This document shows, one piece after another, positions 1-7,634 of a stretch of DNA of 22,363 nt. This DNA is from a virus. Every line of letters begins with the position of its first letter. The stretch's first letter is position 1. A program made the translations under genes and the position numbers. The stretch lies in IMG/VR virus record IMGVR_UViG_3300021964_012597, positions 1 through 22,363 of that record; one strand, 5' to 3'. A model generated the notes under the pieces. The model was not told the DNA's origin. It did not search any database and was given only the letters and a program-made list of their open reading frames with translations.

Positions 1-890
1 AATCACGCCCTGGGCAAAACTTTTTTATCCAAACAGCCGCTGAAGGTAGTGACGCCCAAGGCTTAACCGAAGCAAATCATAAATCTTCAGACATTATAGG
101 GTTAGGAAATGGATTCTTATCAGACTATTCTGTAGAAGGTTCCGTTGGGGCCTTGCCAACAGCATCTGTCACAATTGAAGGTTTTAACCTTGTTGGTTCT
201 ACTGGTACTATTGATGTCGCCACTCCAGGGATTGATCTGGAAGCTGGTACAGCTATTGCTAACATTGAGTTCGCCTTACCAAAAGCAACTGGTGATAATG
301 ATGGTGATGCTGGCGAAAACTTCAGTACCTCTGATATCTCAGCTCTTCGTCCTGGAGATATTAAAATATCATACAAACCAGCAGGATCGAGCGACTGGAC
401 TTACCCAAGCTTAATTACTGACGTTGGAGCAGGTTCGGTTGAAGACGCAGCTGCTGGATTAAATATTCAAAGCTTTAATCTCTCCTTGCCATTATCAAGA
501 TCACCAATTGATCGTTTAGGTAGCAGATTCTCGTTTGCTCGTGTGGTAGATTTTCCTGTTACAGCGACCTTAAGTATCAACGCTTTAGTTGGCGACCTCC
601 AAACAGGCAACTTGGTAAATCTCATAGATGATGCAACAGAAAGAGATATTCGCGTCATTATGAAAAAACCTGGAACTACCACTAACGCCATGATCTTTGA
701 TTTTAAAGGCGCAAGACTAGACAGTGAAAGCTTTAGTTCTGATATCGGATCTAACAAAAGTGTTGATTTATCTTACTCTGCACAAATTGGTGGTCCAGAA
801 GATAATACGCACGGAGTATTTATTTCTGGTATTTTTAATGATGGTACTGAAAAGAACCGTATCAATACCCCATCAGATTACAATCTGTAA
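1..890 (+). CDS. Tail-tube-like structural protein, 5'-truncated by the window edge (paralogue 1 of 3)
   Basis: The reading frame is open from position 3, so the gene starts before the window; the TTG at 153 lies inside the protein and is not taken as its start. About 295 residues are visible. They are rich in Ser, Thr, Asp and Gly and alternate like beta strands, with no signal peptide or membrane segment. The segment GNGFLSDYSVEGSVGALP and the C-terminal GARLDSESFSSDIGSNKSVD recur in recognisable form in the next two genes, so this is the first of three tandem paralogues. Long beta-rich late-gene proteins of this kind in phages are usually tail tube or tube-associated proteins. That role is inferred from texture and position, not from a diagnostic motif. 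Moderately sure it is a virion protein, less sure which one. Confidence 0.6.
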   Translation, partial: SRPGQNFFIQTAAEGSDAQGLTEANHKSSDIIGLGNGFLSDYSVEGSVGALPTASVTIEGFNLVGSTGTIDVATPGIDLEAGTAIANIEFALPKATGDNDGDAGENFSTSDISALRPGDIKISYKPAGSSDWTYPSLITDVGAGSVEDAAAGLNIQSFNLSLPLSRSPIDRLGSRFSFARVVDFPVTATLSINALVGDLQTGNLVNLIDDATERDIRVIMKKPGTTTNAMIFDFKGARLDSESFSSDIGSNKSVDLSYSAQIGGPEDNTHGVFISGIFNDGTEKNRINTPSDYNL

Positions 891-912
891 GCAATAATTA
901 CATAAATTATTT

Positions 913-946
913 AATTGCACCACAAACTTCGGTTTGTGGTGTAATT
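913..946 (+). terminator. Hairpin with cUUCGg tetraloop between paralogues 1 and 2
   Basis: Perfect 10-bp arms, CACCACAAAC (918-927) and GTTTGTGGTG (932-941), close on a TTCG loop. AATT/AATT pairing at 913-916 and 943-946 extends the stem past one G-T wobble. It starts about 20 bp after the stop codon of the first tail-tube-like gene. Only a short T run (TTGTTT) follows, so it may be a weak terminator or an mRNA-stabilising processing structure rather than a strong rho-independent stop. Confidence 0.7.
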
Positions 947-962
947 GTTTATAGGTATAAGG

Positions 963-2009
963 ATGTCTTTAAGCAAAATATCATACGAGTCTCTCGGACT
1001 ATTTATTAGCAGCGGAATATCTGGTTCGTATTCTGGAGACCAAGGCTTTTCCTTAATAAACACAATACAAGATGCATCTTTTGATTTCTCTATCAATCGT
1101 CAAAACATTAAACAAATCGCCACATCCCCAGGAGACAGTTTTGTTGCTCGACAAGTTTTAAATGCACCAGATGTTAATGTTAATTTCTCGTACCTTTCAA
1201 ACACTGGTTTTTTAAATGAAAAGAAACTTGGTTTTTACATAGGAGACGACAATTCAATATTTAAAAATTACTCACCTCAATCATCTGATGATAAAAATAT
1301 TGCTTTTGTTGTAGCTAACGAAGACAATAATACTGAGTTATTTTATTCCTCAAACTATACTGGGTATGATGTCCTTGGTGTTGGCAATGCTTATTTAACC
1401 AACTATTCTATTGAAGCGTCCGTGCGAAGCCTAACAACCGTTTCTACAACATATACAGCCTCAAATGTAGAATATAGTAAATACAACGAAGATACAAAAT
1501 TACCCGCTGTTAATTTAATTAGCGGTAACCAAGAAAACAGGAACCAACTAACAATTACCGATACGGGATCAAATGATATTACTTATTTTAGATCAAACGA
1601 AATATCACTAGAGTTGGAAAATACTGATTTCGGCGCAGAATTTAGTGGTGGACATATACAGAGTTTTAGAATTGATCTACCTATAGAAAGAAATGATCTG
1701 TACGGATTTGGCTCAAATTATGTCAGAAATAGAAAAATCAAATTCCCAATTATGGCTTCTGCAAATGTTTCTTTGGTCGCGCACGAATTTAATACTGGCA
1801 ATTTATTTAATATCTTTAATCAAGATTCAGAGTATAATTTCAATATCAGCATATTTGATGACGCATCTATGACAACAAAATATAAAATATCCTCGGCCAA
1901 AATGACTAGTCAAAATTTTAGTTCTAGTATTGGAGGCTTTAGTAATGTTGATATAAATTTCGAATTCCCAGTTAATCGCAGTGAAGGTTTGCGCTTTACA
2001 TTGTCTTAA
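963..2009 (+). CDS. Tail-tube-like structural protein (paralogue 2 of 3)
   Basis: 348 residues from the ATG at 963, which has AGG at 953-955 and a second AAGG abutting the ATG. A TTG further upstream lies inside the hairpin and is not used. The protein is beta-rich with no membrane segment. It aligns by eye with paralogue 1 at VGNAYLTNYSIEASV and GHIQSFRIDLPIERNDL, and at the C-terminus (SAKMTSQNFSSSIGGFSNVD). It also aligns with paralogue 3 near the C-terminus. It has an N-terminal part of about 100 residues beginning MSLSKISYESLGLFISSG; the equivalent part of paralogue 1 lies outside the window. It sits 8 nt before paralogue 3, presumably co-transcribed. Tail tube or tube-like virion protein is the best inference. 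Confidence 0.65.
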   Translation: MSLSKISYESLGLFISSGISGSYSGDQGFSLINTIQDASFDFSINRQNIKQIATSPGDSFVARQVLNAPDVNVNFSYLSNTGFLNEKKLGFYIGDDNSIFKNYSPQSSDDKNIAFVVANEDNNTELFYSSNYTGYDVLGVGNAYLTNYSIEASVRSLTTVSTTYTASNVEYSKYNEDTKLPAVNLISGNQENRNQLTITDTGSNDITYFRSNEISLELENTDFGAEFSGGHIQSFRIDLPIERNDLYGFGSNYVRNRKIKFPIMASANVSLVAHEFNTGNLFNIFNQDSEYNFNISIFDDASMTTKYKISSAKMTSQNFSSSIGGFSNVDINFEFPVNRSEGLRFTLS

Positions 2010-2017
2010 TATTAAAA

Positions 2018-2815
2018 ATGAATAAACAAGGCTCAGTATCCAATTATGATCAGTCCATTATTGTTAATGGGTATAGGTTATCTGGCGTTCAAGACATTAA
2101 TGGTTCATATAATATACAAAAAACACCAATTAATATTCTGGGAGCTGGACATGTAACGTCTTTATTAAATTCACCAGTCGAAGGTAACTTTAGTTTTTCC
2201 AGAAATATGATATCAGAAGATCCTTTACTAAATTTAACTGGTGATAGTGAATTTTCTGGCGTGATAGAATATCTTGGGAACAGCTTTGGTTTTTCTGGTG
2301 GATATTTAACAAGCTATAGCGTATCTTGCGGAATAGGCGAAATACCAACAGTAAATACAGATATATCTGTATTTGGTGATATTGGTAGCGGCATATCTCA
2401 TACTCAAACAGGAACTCATCCAGCTATATATATTCCGAATCAAGGATCTATTTCAATTAATTGTGATGGATCAGAATCTAATCGCGTAACAAATTTTGAA
2501 TACAGCATTAATATGCGCAGAAATCCAATTTATACAGTTGGATCAATTTACCCAGCTGAAGTTTGTTTAATTAAACCCTTAGAAATAACAGCTAATTTTA
2601 CCTTAAGTATTGATGATTACGATTCAAAAAGAGTACTAGATGCTATTTTGTCACCAGAAACATCAAATATACAAGTTCAAATAAAGTCCGCTGACCTATC
2701 GCAGACAATAGCCACCTACAATTTAAACAACGCCTCCTTGTTATCTGAATCAATTTCCTCAAATACAGAGGACGAAACATCTGTCAATTTGTCATACCAA
2801 GGGTATGTAAACTAA
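2018..2815 (+). CDS. Tail-tube-like structural protein (paralogue 3 of 3)
   Basis: 265 residues from an ATG 8 nt after the stop of paralogue 2. Its segment GGYLTSYSVSCGIGEIPTVN matches the FLSDYSVEGSVGALPTAS-type block of paralogue 1. The end, NASLLSESISSNTEDETSVN, matches the shared C-terminal block. It is shorter than paralogue 2, mainly in the linker before the second half, so the family keeps two conserved blocks and varies between them. No cysteine cluster, membrane segment or enzyme motif is seen. The stop lies only 5 bp from the stop of the minus-strand gene that follows, so the tail and head modules converge here without a visible terminator. Probably a virion protein of tail-tube type. 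Confidence 0.65.
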   Translation: MNKQGSVSNYDQSIIVNGYRLSGVQDINGSYNIQKTPINILGAGHVTSLLNSPVEGNFSFSRNMISEDPLLNLTGDSEFSGVIEYLGNSFGFSGGYLTSYSVSCGIGEIPTVNTDISVFGDIGSGISHTQTGTHPAIYIPNQGSISINCDGSESNRVTNFEYSINMRRNPIYTVGSIYPAEVCLIKPLEITANFTLSIDDYDSKRVLDAILSPETSNIQVQIKSADLSQTIATYNLNNASLLSESISSNTEDETSVNLSYQGYVN

Positions 2816-2820
2816 TTTCA

Positions 2821-3285
2821 TTAAGCTTCCGCATCATTACCCGCAACCTGCAATGGGCCAACGGCATTAAATTGGTAGGTTTTATAAGTTTGGACTAATT
2901 TATCTATTCTTTCTTGACTTGACTTTACTAGATTATAATAAGTTTTGGCAGATTCGTTTCTATTGTTTCTAGTAATCATTGAATCCTGGTCTCTAATCGA
3001 AATAAAATCAGAAGAAGAAGCAATACCTTTTAATACGTTCCTAGATTGCTTTTTATACCAATGAACCATATATAGTTCATAAAATATCGCCTCTTGTTCT
3101 GTTGATATTCCAGTGCTAGATGTGCTTAACGAGGAGTCGAGTAAAATATTCAACTGGCCAACATTGGATTCTAGCCAACCCGATATATAATCAGTTTGGG
3201 TCCTTCTGTGAATTTCGTCAGTTTGGTCTTCGACGAATTCACCATCCCAAATTTTATACGCTAGTTCTCCAAATATATTTGCCAT
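2821..3285 (-). CDS. Putative head-completion / head-tail connector protein
   Basis: 154 residues, mostly predicted helical, acidic in the first third (IWDGEFVEDQTDEIHRR) with a Ser/Thr-rich stretch near residues 52-62. No enzyme motif, signal peptide or membrane segment. The start codon overlaps the stop of the upstream gene by one base (TAATG), so translation is probably coupled. It is the last gene of the minus-strand head module, after the major capsid protein and a small SAP-like protein. That is where head-completion or connector proteins usually sit. The role is inferred from position and size only. Confidence 0.5.
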   Translation of the reverse strand: MANIFGELAYKIWDGEFVEDQTDEIHRRTQTDYISGWLESNVGQLNILLDSSLSTSSTGISTEQEAIFYELYMVHWYKKQSRNVLKGIASSSDFISIRDQDSMITRNNRNESAKTYYNLVKSSQERIDKLVQTYKTYQFNAVGPLQVAGNDAEA

Positions 3286-3665
3286 TAAAAACCTTTTTTC
3301 ATTAACTCTATGAGCTTTTTACCCTGTTCGCTCTCGGGGTCTACCATTGGTTTTGTAACCATAACTGAATTTCCTTTTCCTCCGTAAGAGCGAGCTTTAA
3401 ATTCTTTTAAAAGCTTATTTTTTAGCATAGACCTATTTCCAGAAGGCAATAAACCAGCTTTTACGGCCAATCTTTGCATATCTGTTAAATTCATTGAAGC
3501 TAAATTTTCTTGAAATATCTCAAGATCGTTTGTTTTGAATGGATTAATTTGATGTACTCCCATTATTTTTTCTAAATTCCTGATTTCCTCTAAATCAGTT
3601 TTACCGTCAGCTACCTGCATCTCTTCAAGAACTTCTTTATTAGATTTTGTTTTTTTTCTTGGCAT
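3285..3665 (-). CDS. Small basic protein with SAP-like helical motif, possibly a head/neck accessory protein
   Basis: 126 residues with a Lys-rich N-terminus (MPRKKTKSNK). Residues about 56-92 read like a SAP-type helix-extended-helix: MNLTDMQRLAVKAGLLPSGN followed by a basic helix. SAP-like motifs often bind DNA in phage and cellular proteins, which would suit a protein contacting the genome or capsid interior. The start is supported by a TAAGG Shine-Dalgarno about 9 nt upstream. A terminator hairpin separates it from the major capsid gene and a GCGTATTATA/GTGTA promoter-like stretch lies before it, so it probably starts a new transcript with its overlapping downstream neighbour. The exact function is unknown. 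Confidence 0.5.
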   Translation of the reverse strand: MPRKKTKSNKEVLEEMQVADGKTDLEEIRNLEKIMGVHQINPFKTNDLEIFQENLASMNLTDMQRLAVKAGLLPSGNRSMLKNKLLKEFKARSYGGKGNSVMVTKPMVDPESEQGKKLIELMKKGF

Positions 3666-3687
3666 AATAAATTTCCTTACTCTTGTT

Positions 3688-3703
3688 TACACTTATAATA
3701 CGC
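3688..3703 (-). promoter_or_regulatory. Promoter-like element GCGTATTATA with GTGTA, upstream of the SAP-like gene
   Basis: On the minus strand GCGTATTATA (3703 to 3694) is one base from the GTGTATTATA element found before phoH and the Cys-rich gene. It is followed closely by GTGTA (3692-3688). The start codon is 27-38 nt downstream and has a Shine-Dalgarno, so this unit would have an ordinary short leader. It lies just after the major-capsid terminator, as expected for a new start of transcription. Confidence 0.4.
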
Positions 3704-3712
3704 TATATAAAC

Positions 3713-3744
3713 AAAAAAATCCATCATTTCTGATGGATTTTTTT
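3713..3744. terminator. Bidirectional rho-independent terminator after the major capsid gene
   Basis: Perfect 14-bp inverted repeat: AAAAAAATCCATCA (3713-3726), loop TTTC, then TGATGGATTTTTTT (3731-3744). The GC-containing core CCATCA/TGATGG is flanked by an A run on one side and a T run on the other, so it can act on either strand. It lies 22 bp beyond the stop codon of the minus-strand major capsid gene, fitting its strong and separate expression. Confidence 0.88.
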
Positions 3745-3766
3745 GAAAATAAATGAAGTTCTAAAA

Positions 3767-4855
3767 TTAGACTTCGATACCTAAGAGGCCCCTATCGTCA
3801 ACAACCATGCGACCTTCTTCTACCATTCCGTAGTAGCCGATCTTTTGCTGCCTGACCGAATATTGGTCGTCAGCAACGAGGTTAAATTGACCACCGCTTT
3901 CTGCGTCAACAGCTACGGCACGGAGCATTGCGTCACGATTCCTATCAATTGCGATAACGATATCAGTTTCGCTTCCAGCGAGCCCGCCAGCTGCATTAAA
4001 AATTGTGGTATAAGTGCCGTTAGCGCCAAGCTCATTGATTTCCATGATATTCATGCCATAAAACTGAGGCAGTCCACCAGCATTAAATAATGCTTCGCGT
4101 AAGGAATCTGGCGCAGCTAAAGCTGTAGATTCGTTTGTGTCAGGCACTGCAGTTGTATTAACTGGGTTATAAGACATTGACCTTATGCTTTCTGTAATTT
4201 CAGGAGAAACAATCAGATCGGTAATACCTCTCGTGCGATCAGGGGTGCCACCAGACCAAGAAGAGTTAATCCTCTTCGAGCGGGTCATAAGCCTGTTCAA
4301 GTCATCCAAGGAAAGCGTTCCAGTTGTCGTAGCTCGTATTACGTGCTCGGTATTTGCGCCACTTAAATAACCGACATCAGCCAATGTACCAAGAATTAAG
4401 TTCGCAGAGGTTTTTTCTTGCTTAAGAAGGACTTCTTGAGCGACTCTAGTGAAAGTTTTGCTAATAACATCAAGACGAGATTTAGCAGCGTATTTTCTAT
4501 CGAAATCAACTGCAGTATCTAAACGATAAGTAGCAAATTTCAATTCAGAGTGAGTTGGCATGATTGTATTACTTGGCAAGCCACCAGCTACAGTTTGAGA
4601 CCAAACCTTGATGTAGTCACCATCAGTAATATCATGATACAGATCCAAAGGAATACTTGGATTGTCATCTGCATCAAACTCTACGGTTGTAAATAAGTTA
4701 CTAAGGGTAGGAGCGTTATTTACCACATCAGCCAAAACTGGCCCGATAAATTCAGCTAATGCCATTTGAGCTTCATAAGCTACCTCACGATTCTTGGAGG
4801 CCATAGCTCTCACAAGTTCGAGTTGTTCTTGTGTTCTTTTTAATGTAATTTTCAT
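3767..4855 (-). CDS. Major capsid protein (HK97-fold type)
   Basis: 362 residues. It lacks a recognisable Shine-Dalgarno; its ATG follows an A-rich stretch. The N-terminus is helical (MKITLKRTQEQLELVRAMAS). Later come features common in HK97-fold capsid proteins of this size: RLDTAVDFDRKYAAKSRLDV near the middle, the DLIVSPEITESIRSM segment and the C-terminal IGYYGMVEEGRMVVDDRGLL. It lies downstream of portal, protease-scaffold and decoration genes, the standard order of a head module, and ends at a strong terminator. No separate long N-terminal delta domain is evident, in line with a separately encoded scaffold. Assignment rests on gene order plus sequence texture. I am fairly sure it is the main capsid protein. 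Confidence 0.82.
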   Translation of the reverse strand: MKITLKRTQEQLELVRAMASKNREVAYEAQMALAEFIGPVLADVVNNAPTLSNLFTTVEFDADDNPSIPLDLYHDITDGDYIKVWSQTVAGGLPSNTIMPTHSELKFATYRLDTAVDFDRKYAAKSRLDVISKTFTRVAQEVLLKQEKTSANLILGTLADVGYLSGANTEHVIRATTTGTLSLDDLNRLMTRSKRINSSWSGGTPDRTRGITDLIVSPEITESIRSMSYNPVNTTAVPDTNESTALAAPDSLREALFNAGGLPQFYGMNIMEINELGANGTYTTIFNAAGGLAGSETDIVIAIDRNRDAMLRAVAVDAESGGQFNLVADDQYSVRQQKIGYYGMVEEGRMVVDDRGLLGIEV

Positions 4856-4895
4856 TTTTTTTATTAAATTTTTGAGTGTTAATGTTCTAAATTAA

Positions 4896-5510
4896 TTATG
4901 CGTCTAATTTAATCATGTAGTAATTACCAGCATAACCATCGTCAGATGCACGAGAACCTGTTCCTAAAACAACGCCAATTACGGGGTCATCAGAAGCGCC
5001 ACTAGCTATTGGGCCAATTTTGCCAACATCAGACTTGGAAATTTTAAACTGATCTCCAACGCCTATTGTTCCGTCAACTGCGTCAGCGGTGATTGTGAAA
5101 ACACCTTTTGTTGCGATAGGCACTGCTTCGCCAGAACCAACAGCTTGCATTTCTGCTTTTTTAGTTGGGTTGTAAAGAAGCTTTTCGCCATTTTCGTCAC
5201 GATTAAGTGTTTGATTTAATGTAATACCAACGCATGGGCTACCAGTAGTAGCAGCAGCAACCTTCAAAGGTACTGTTGGTAAATAATTTCTGCCAACTGG
5301 AGAAGCGTGTTGGTAGCCAACTAATGAATTATTGAGATACTCAATTGGGTCAGAATCAAGGTCTCCAACGGAAACCTTAACGAAGACTCCGTTATCATTA
5401 TCTCCATTTGTGTTTGGGTCATCAAGACCAGCGGAGGTAGTAGATAACGCGAATAAATTTATAACGTTTTTTTCGCTATATTGTTTGTATGGTAGTAGTC
5501 TAAGTGCCAT
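4896..5510 (-). CDS. Putative capsid decoration (cement) protein, copy A
   Basis: 204 residues, beta-rich, no membrane segment. The opening MALRLLPYKQYSEKNVINLF recurs in slightly changed form in the gene at 20433-21086. So do the NGDNDNGVFV loop, the VGITLNQTLNRDENGEKLL block and the C-terminal ASDDGYAGNYYMIKLD. The middle part, with EAVPIATKGVFTITA and then VGDQFKIS, resembles the small barrel of DUF2190-type capsid cement proteins. It lies between the protease-scaffold gene (5-nt gap) and the major capsid gene, the classic position for a decoration protein. Decoration is inferred from fold resemblance and position. Confidence 0.6.
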   Translation of the reverse strand: MALRLLPYKQYSEKNVINLFALSTTSAGLDDPNTNGDNDNGVFVKVSVGDLDSDPIEYLNNSLVGYQHASPVGRNYLPTVPLKVAAATTGSPCVGITLNQTLNRDENGEKLLYNPTKKAEMQAVGSGEAVPIATKGVFTITADAVDGTIGVGDQFKISKSDVGKIGPIASGASDDPVIGVVLGTGSRASDDGYAGNYYMIKLDA

Positions 5511-5515
5511 GGTTA

Positions 5516-7123
5516 TTAGTATTTAATTGTTAAATTTTCTCTTTTGAAAGCTTCTTGAAATTTTTCACGGAAAGTTGGCTCTTCTTGAGCGCTCTCAATG
5601 TTATTATTGCTAATTTTTTCTTCAGCTTCTGTTTTTTCGAGGATCTCCTCGATAACATCAACAGATGCGACAGCAACTTTATCTTCTGATAAAGTTTCAG
5701 AATTTTTGTTTTGGATTTCAGAAAGTCTTTTTTGAACCTCTTCTTCGATTTTCTCACTCATTGCAGCTTCTAGTTTTGCGATGTGAGCTTTGTTTTTATG
5801 CTTCCAAACTACAGCGAGTTTTTCTTGATAAGCGTCAAAAGATTCATCTGTAGAATCTAAGCTCTGGATTTCGCTTGCGAGAATTTGAGAGTCTTCATCA
5901 GATAAATCATATTCTTCATTGATCTTATCCATGCGAGCATTATAAAGCTCTTTAGACAATCGCTCAGTATTCGCAGCTTCCAAACCTTCCAGTTGCTCTT
6001 TAGTTGAAGCAAGCTGCTCTTGAAGCTCTTTAACTGTAGACTCTAATTCAGACTGAGCCTGAACCAACTGCTCTTTTTCAGTTTCTGCAGCGGCGAGTTG
6101 CTCTTTGTATTGTTCATTTTTTTCACGAATTGCTTCGCTCACAACGTTTCCTATGCTTGCAACAGCTTCTTGAGGAGAAAAATCATTCTTCTCTACCTCT
6201 TGTGTTAAAAGCGATTCAAGCTTATCGATAAGTTTTTCGGTTTCCATAATTTTTAAATCCTTAATTGGTTTTACAGTGTTTTTGGTTGAATGTGAATTTA
6301 TTTTTTTTACTTTTTGTAAAAAAGTTTCATTATTTATTTCTATTCTTTCAGAAGCTTCTCTTCTTTTTTCTTTGAATTTTATATCTTTTTGATCGACGGA
6401 ATCAGTAATTACACCCTTAACATCAGCAGCTGGATTTGCTGTAAACCCTATACCTAAAGGATATATATTACCAGTAACTAATCTATAAATTTTTGTGCCA
6501 TCATCCATTTGACCTGGACCGTCCATGGATTTTAAATAAACCTTTAATTCATTTATTTGTTTTTTGTCCGTAATTATTTCAGCCTCATTTAAATTATCGC
6601 TACCTAAAGCAAGAACATAATCATTAAATCCTATTTCCCAACTCGCAGATACCGATTGGTAATAATCACTATCTTTATCATTTGACATTTCAACCATATC
6701 TGCAAACGCTGGATTAACTGTTCTATAAATAACAGCCCCTAAAGAAATGTTAAATGGGTCAACCATTCCAGAAACGTCTTCTAAAACCTCGTTTGAACCA
6801 TAACGAGAAAATCCAGCAGAAACGATATGACCAACAACTTTATTTTTAATGTGTTCGATATTAGTTGGTTTGTGAATAAAATACTTATTGACAGCCGCTG
6901 CTGTCGCGGCATCTATACCGTCGTCGTTTTTATTGAATTTATTAACGACTGCCGCATTAAATGCTACCGCCATTAAATCTATATTTTTTTCTAAATCTAT
7001 AGATGATGGTATTAAGGGTTTTAGCGGCTCAAGTGATGCGCGACTAATATTCAAATCACCGCTCTCTATATCAGAAGAGGCAATAATTGATTCTTCGAAT
7101 TTGGCTGTATATTTATAAGACAT
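5516..7123 (-). CDS. Prohead protease fused to scaffolding domain
   Basis: 535 residues. Residues about 40-240 look like a prohead (capsid maturation) serine protease: EHIKNKVVGHIVSAGF carries the likely catalytic His91, followed by an acidic FNISLGAVIYR strand and QSVSASWEIGF with the likely catalytic Ser159 or Ser161. Residues about 290-440 form a long, heptad-like, Glu/Gln/Lys-rich coiled coil, beginning after KDLKIMETEKLIDKLESLL, typical of internal scaffolds. The tail is acidic and ends with a basic amphipathic segment. The protein would cleave scaffold and capsid termini during head maturation. Family members are often separate genes; here protease and scaffold are joined. A possible internal start at 6247 could give free scaffold. 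The gene follows the 154-aa gene by 1 nt. Confidence 0.8.
   Translation of the reverse strand: MSYKYTAKFEESIIASSDIESGDLNISRASLEPLKPLIPSSIDLEKNIDLMAVAFNAAVVNKFNKNDDGIDAATAAAVNKYFIHKPTNIEHIKNKVVGHIVSAGFSRYGSNEVLEDVSGMVDPFNISLGAVIYRTVNPAFADMVEMSNDKDSDYYQSVSASWEIGFNDYVLALGSDNLNEAEIITDKKQINELKVYLKSMDGPGQMDDGTKIYRLVTGNIYPLGIGFTANPAADVKGVITDSVDQKDIKFKEKRREASERIEINNETFLQKVKKINSHSTKNTVKPIKDLKIMETEKLIDKLESLLTQEVEKNDFSPQEAVASIGNVVSEAIREKNEQYKEQLAAAETEKEQLVQAQSELESTVKELQEQLASTKEQLEGLEAANTERLSKELYNARMDKINEEYDLSDEDSQILASEIQSLDSTDESFDAYQEKLAVVWKHKNKAHIAKLEAAMSEKIEEEVQKRLSEIQNKNSETLSEDKVAVASVDVIEEILEKTEAEEKISNNNIESAQEEPTFREKFQEAFKRENLTIKY
6245..6262 (-). promoter_or_regulatory. Possible internal ribosome binding site for a nested scaffold protein
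   Basis: On the minus strand AAGGA (6262-6258) lies 10 nt before an in-frame ATG (6247-6245) that is Met293 of the protease-scaffold fusion. Initiation there would give a 243-aa protein consisting only of the coiled-coil scaffold half. Phage lambda makes Nu3 scaffold from inside gene C in just this way. The spacing is slightly long and the match could be chance. Confidence 0.35.
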
Positions 7124-7124
7124 A

Positions 7125-7589
7125 TTAATACATGCAACCTACGCCTGGAACACATGGTGCATAAGCAGTTTTATACTCTTTATCATATGCTATTGCACAG
7201 GCCATATACGCCCTGTCTTCATCCAAACCTTCTGTATCAACAGAATCTTTTGCGTGAGACATGCAATTTGCGATATACTTTTGATGTTGCTCTTTTTCAG
7301 ATGCAGGGACCTTCATGTAACCAGCTTCACTTTCCTTTTCCTCTTCCATCATCATACCACAATGACTGGCTGTTAATTTTTTCATTAAAGCTTCGTGAGA
7401 CTCCCCAGGCATAAAAACACTATCTTCGCCCATCTTGTGAGTATGTATTTTATCAAAACCCATTTTCTTCGCCATTTTCATAGCCTCACCAGGGTTATCA
7501 AATTGGTACTTCGATATATCCTCGGCGGAAGTAATCTCAATTTCTACAGTTTGGCCCTTTTGAACTAAATTAGTTTTTAAATTTTTCAT
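7125..7589 (-). CDS. Small conserved phage protein of the head module, unknown function
   Basis: 154 residues. It lies between portal and protease and is probably transcribed from the GTGTAT element just upstream. The N-terminal half is a segment with His/Gly: AMKMAKKMGFDKIHTHKMGE, followed by a PGESHEALM block. The end carries several cysteines (Cys133, 148, 154 region, ending PCVPGVGCMY). From memory, similar pieces with a His-Thr-His and PGxSH signature occur in structural regions of aquatic phages, sometimes fused to protease or portal genes. I cannot name a tested function. Metal binding through the His and Cys residues is possible but unproved. Confidence 0.6.
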   Translation of the reverse strand: MKNLKTNLVQKGQTVEIEITSAEDISKYQFDNPGEAMKMAKKMGFDKIHTHKMGEDSVFMPGESHEALMKKLTASHCGMMMEEEKESEAGYMKVPASEKEQHQKYIANCMSHAKDSVDTEGLDEDRAYMACAIAYDKEYKTAYAPCVPGVGCMY

Positions 7590-7599
7590 ATTTTATCAT

Positions 7600-7613
7600 A
7601 AGTAAATACACAT
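7600..7613 (-). promoter_or_regulatory. GTGTAT promoter-like element before the 154-aa gene
   Basis: Minus strand ATGTGTATTTACTT (7613-7600), with GTGTAT starting 22 nt before the ATG at 7589. It sits in a 45-bp gap after the portal stop codon. The gap also holds an A-run/T-run junction (7614-7626) that could bend DNA or act as a weak stop. The element is shared with seven other transcription-unit heads in the window. Confidence 0.5.
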
Positions 7614-7634
7614 AAAAAAAATTTTTTACCAAAA

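Noticed and set aside
125-757. Antisense reading frames inside the first tail-tube-like gene
   Set aside because: They lie wholly within a beta-rich frame that is conserved in two paralogues, and have no start signals or protein-like composition.
5530-5757. Lys-rich frame on the minus strand inside the scaffold end
   Set aside because: It is a shifted frame of the coiled-coil coding region with typical low-complexity composition; no sign of a programmed frameshift.
7614-7626. A-run/T-run junction as a terminator
   Set aside because: It has no GC-bearing stem, so a hairpin would be too weak; it may simply bend DNA.
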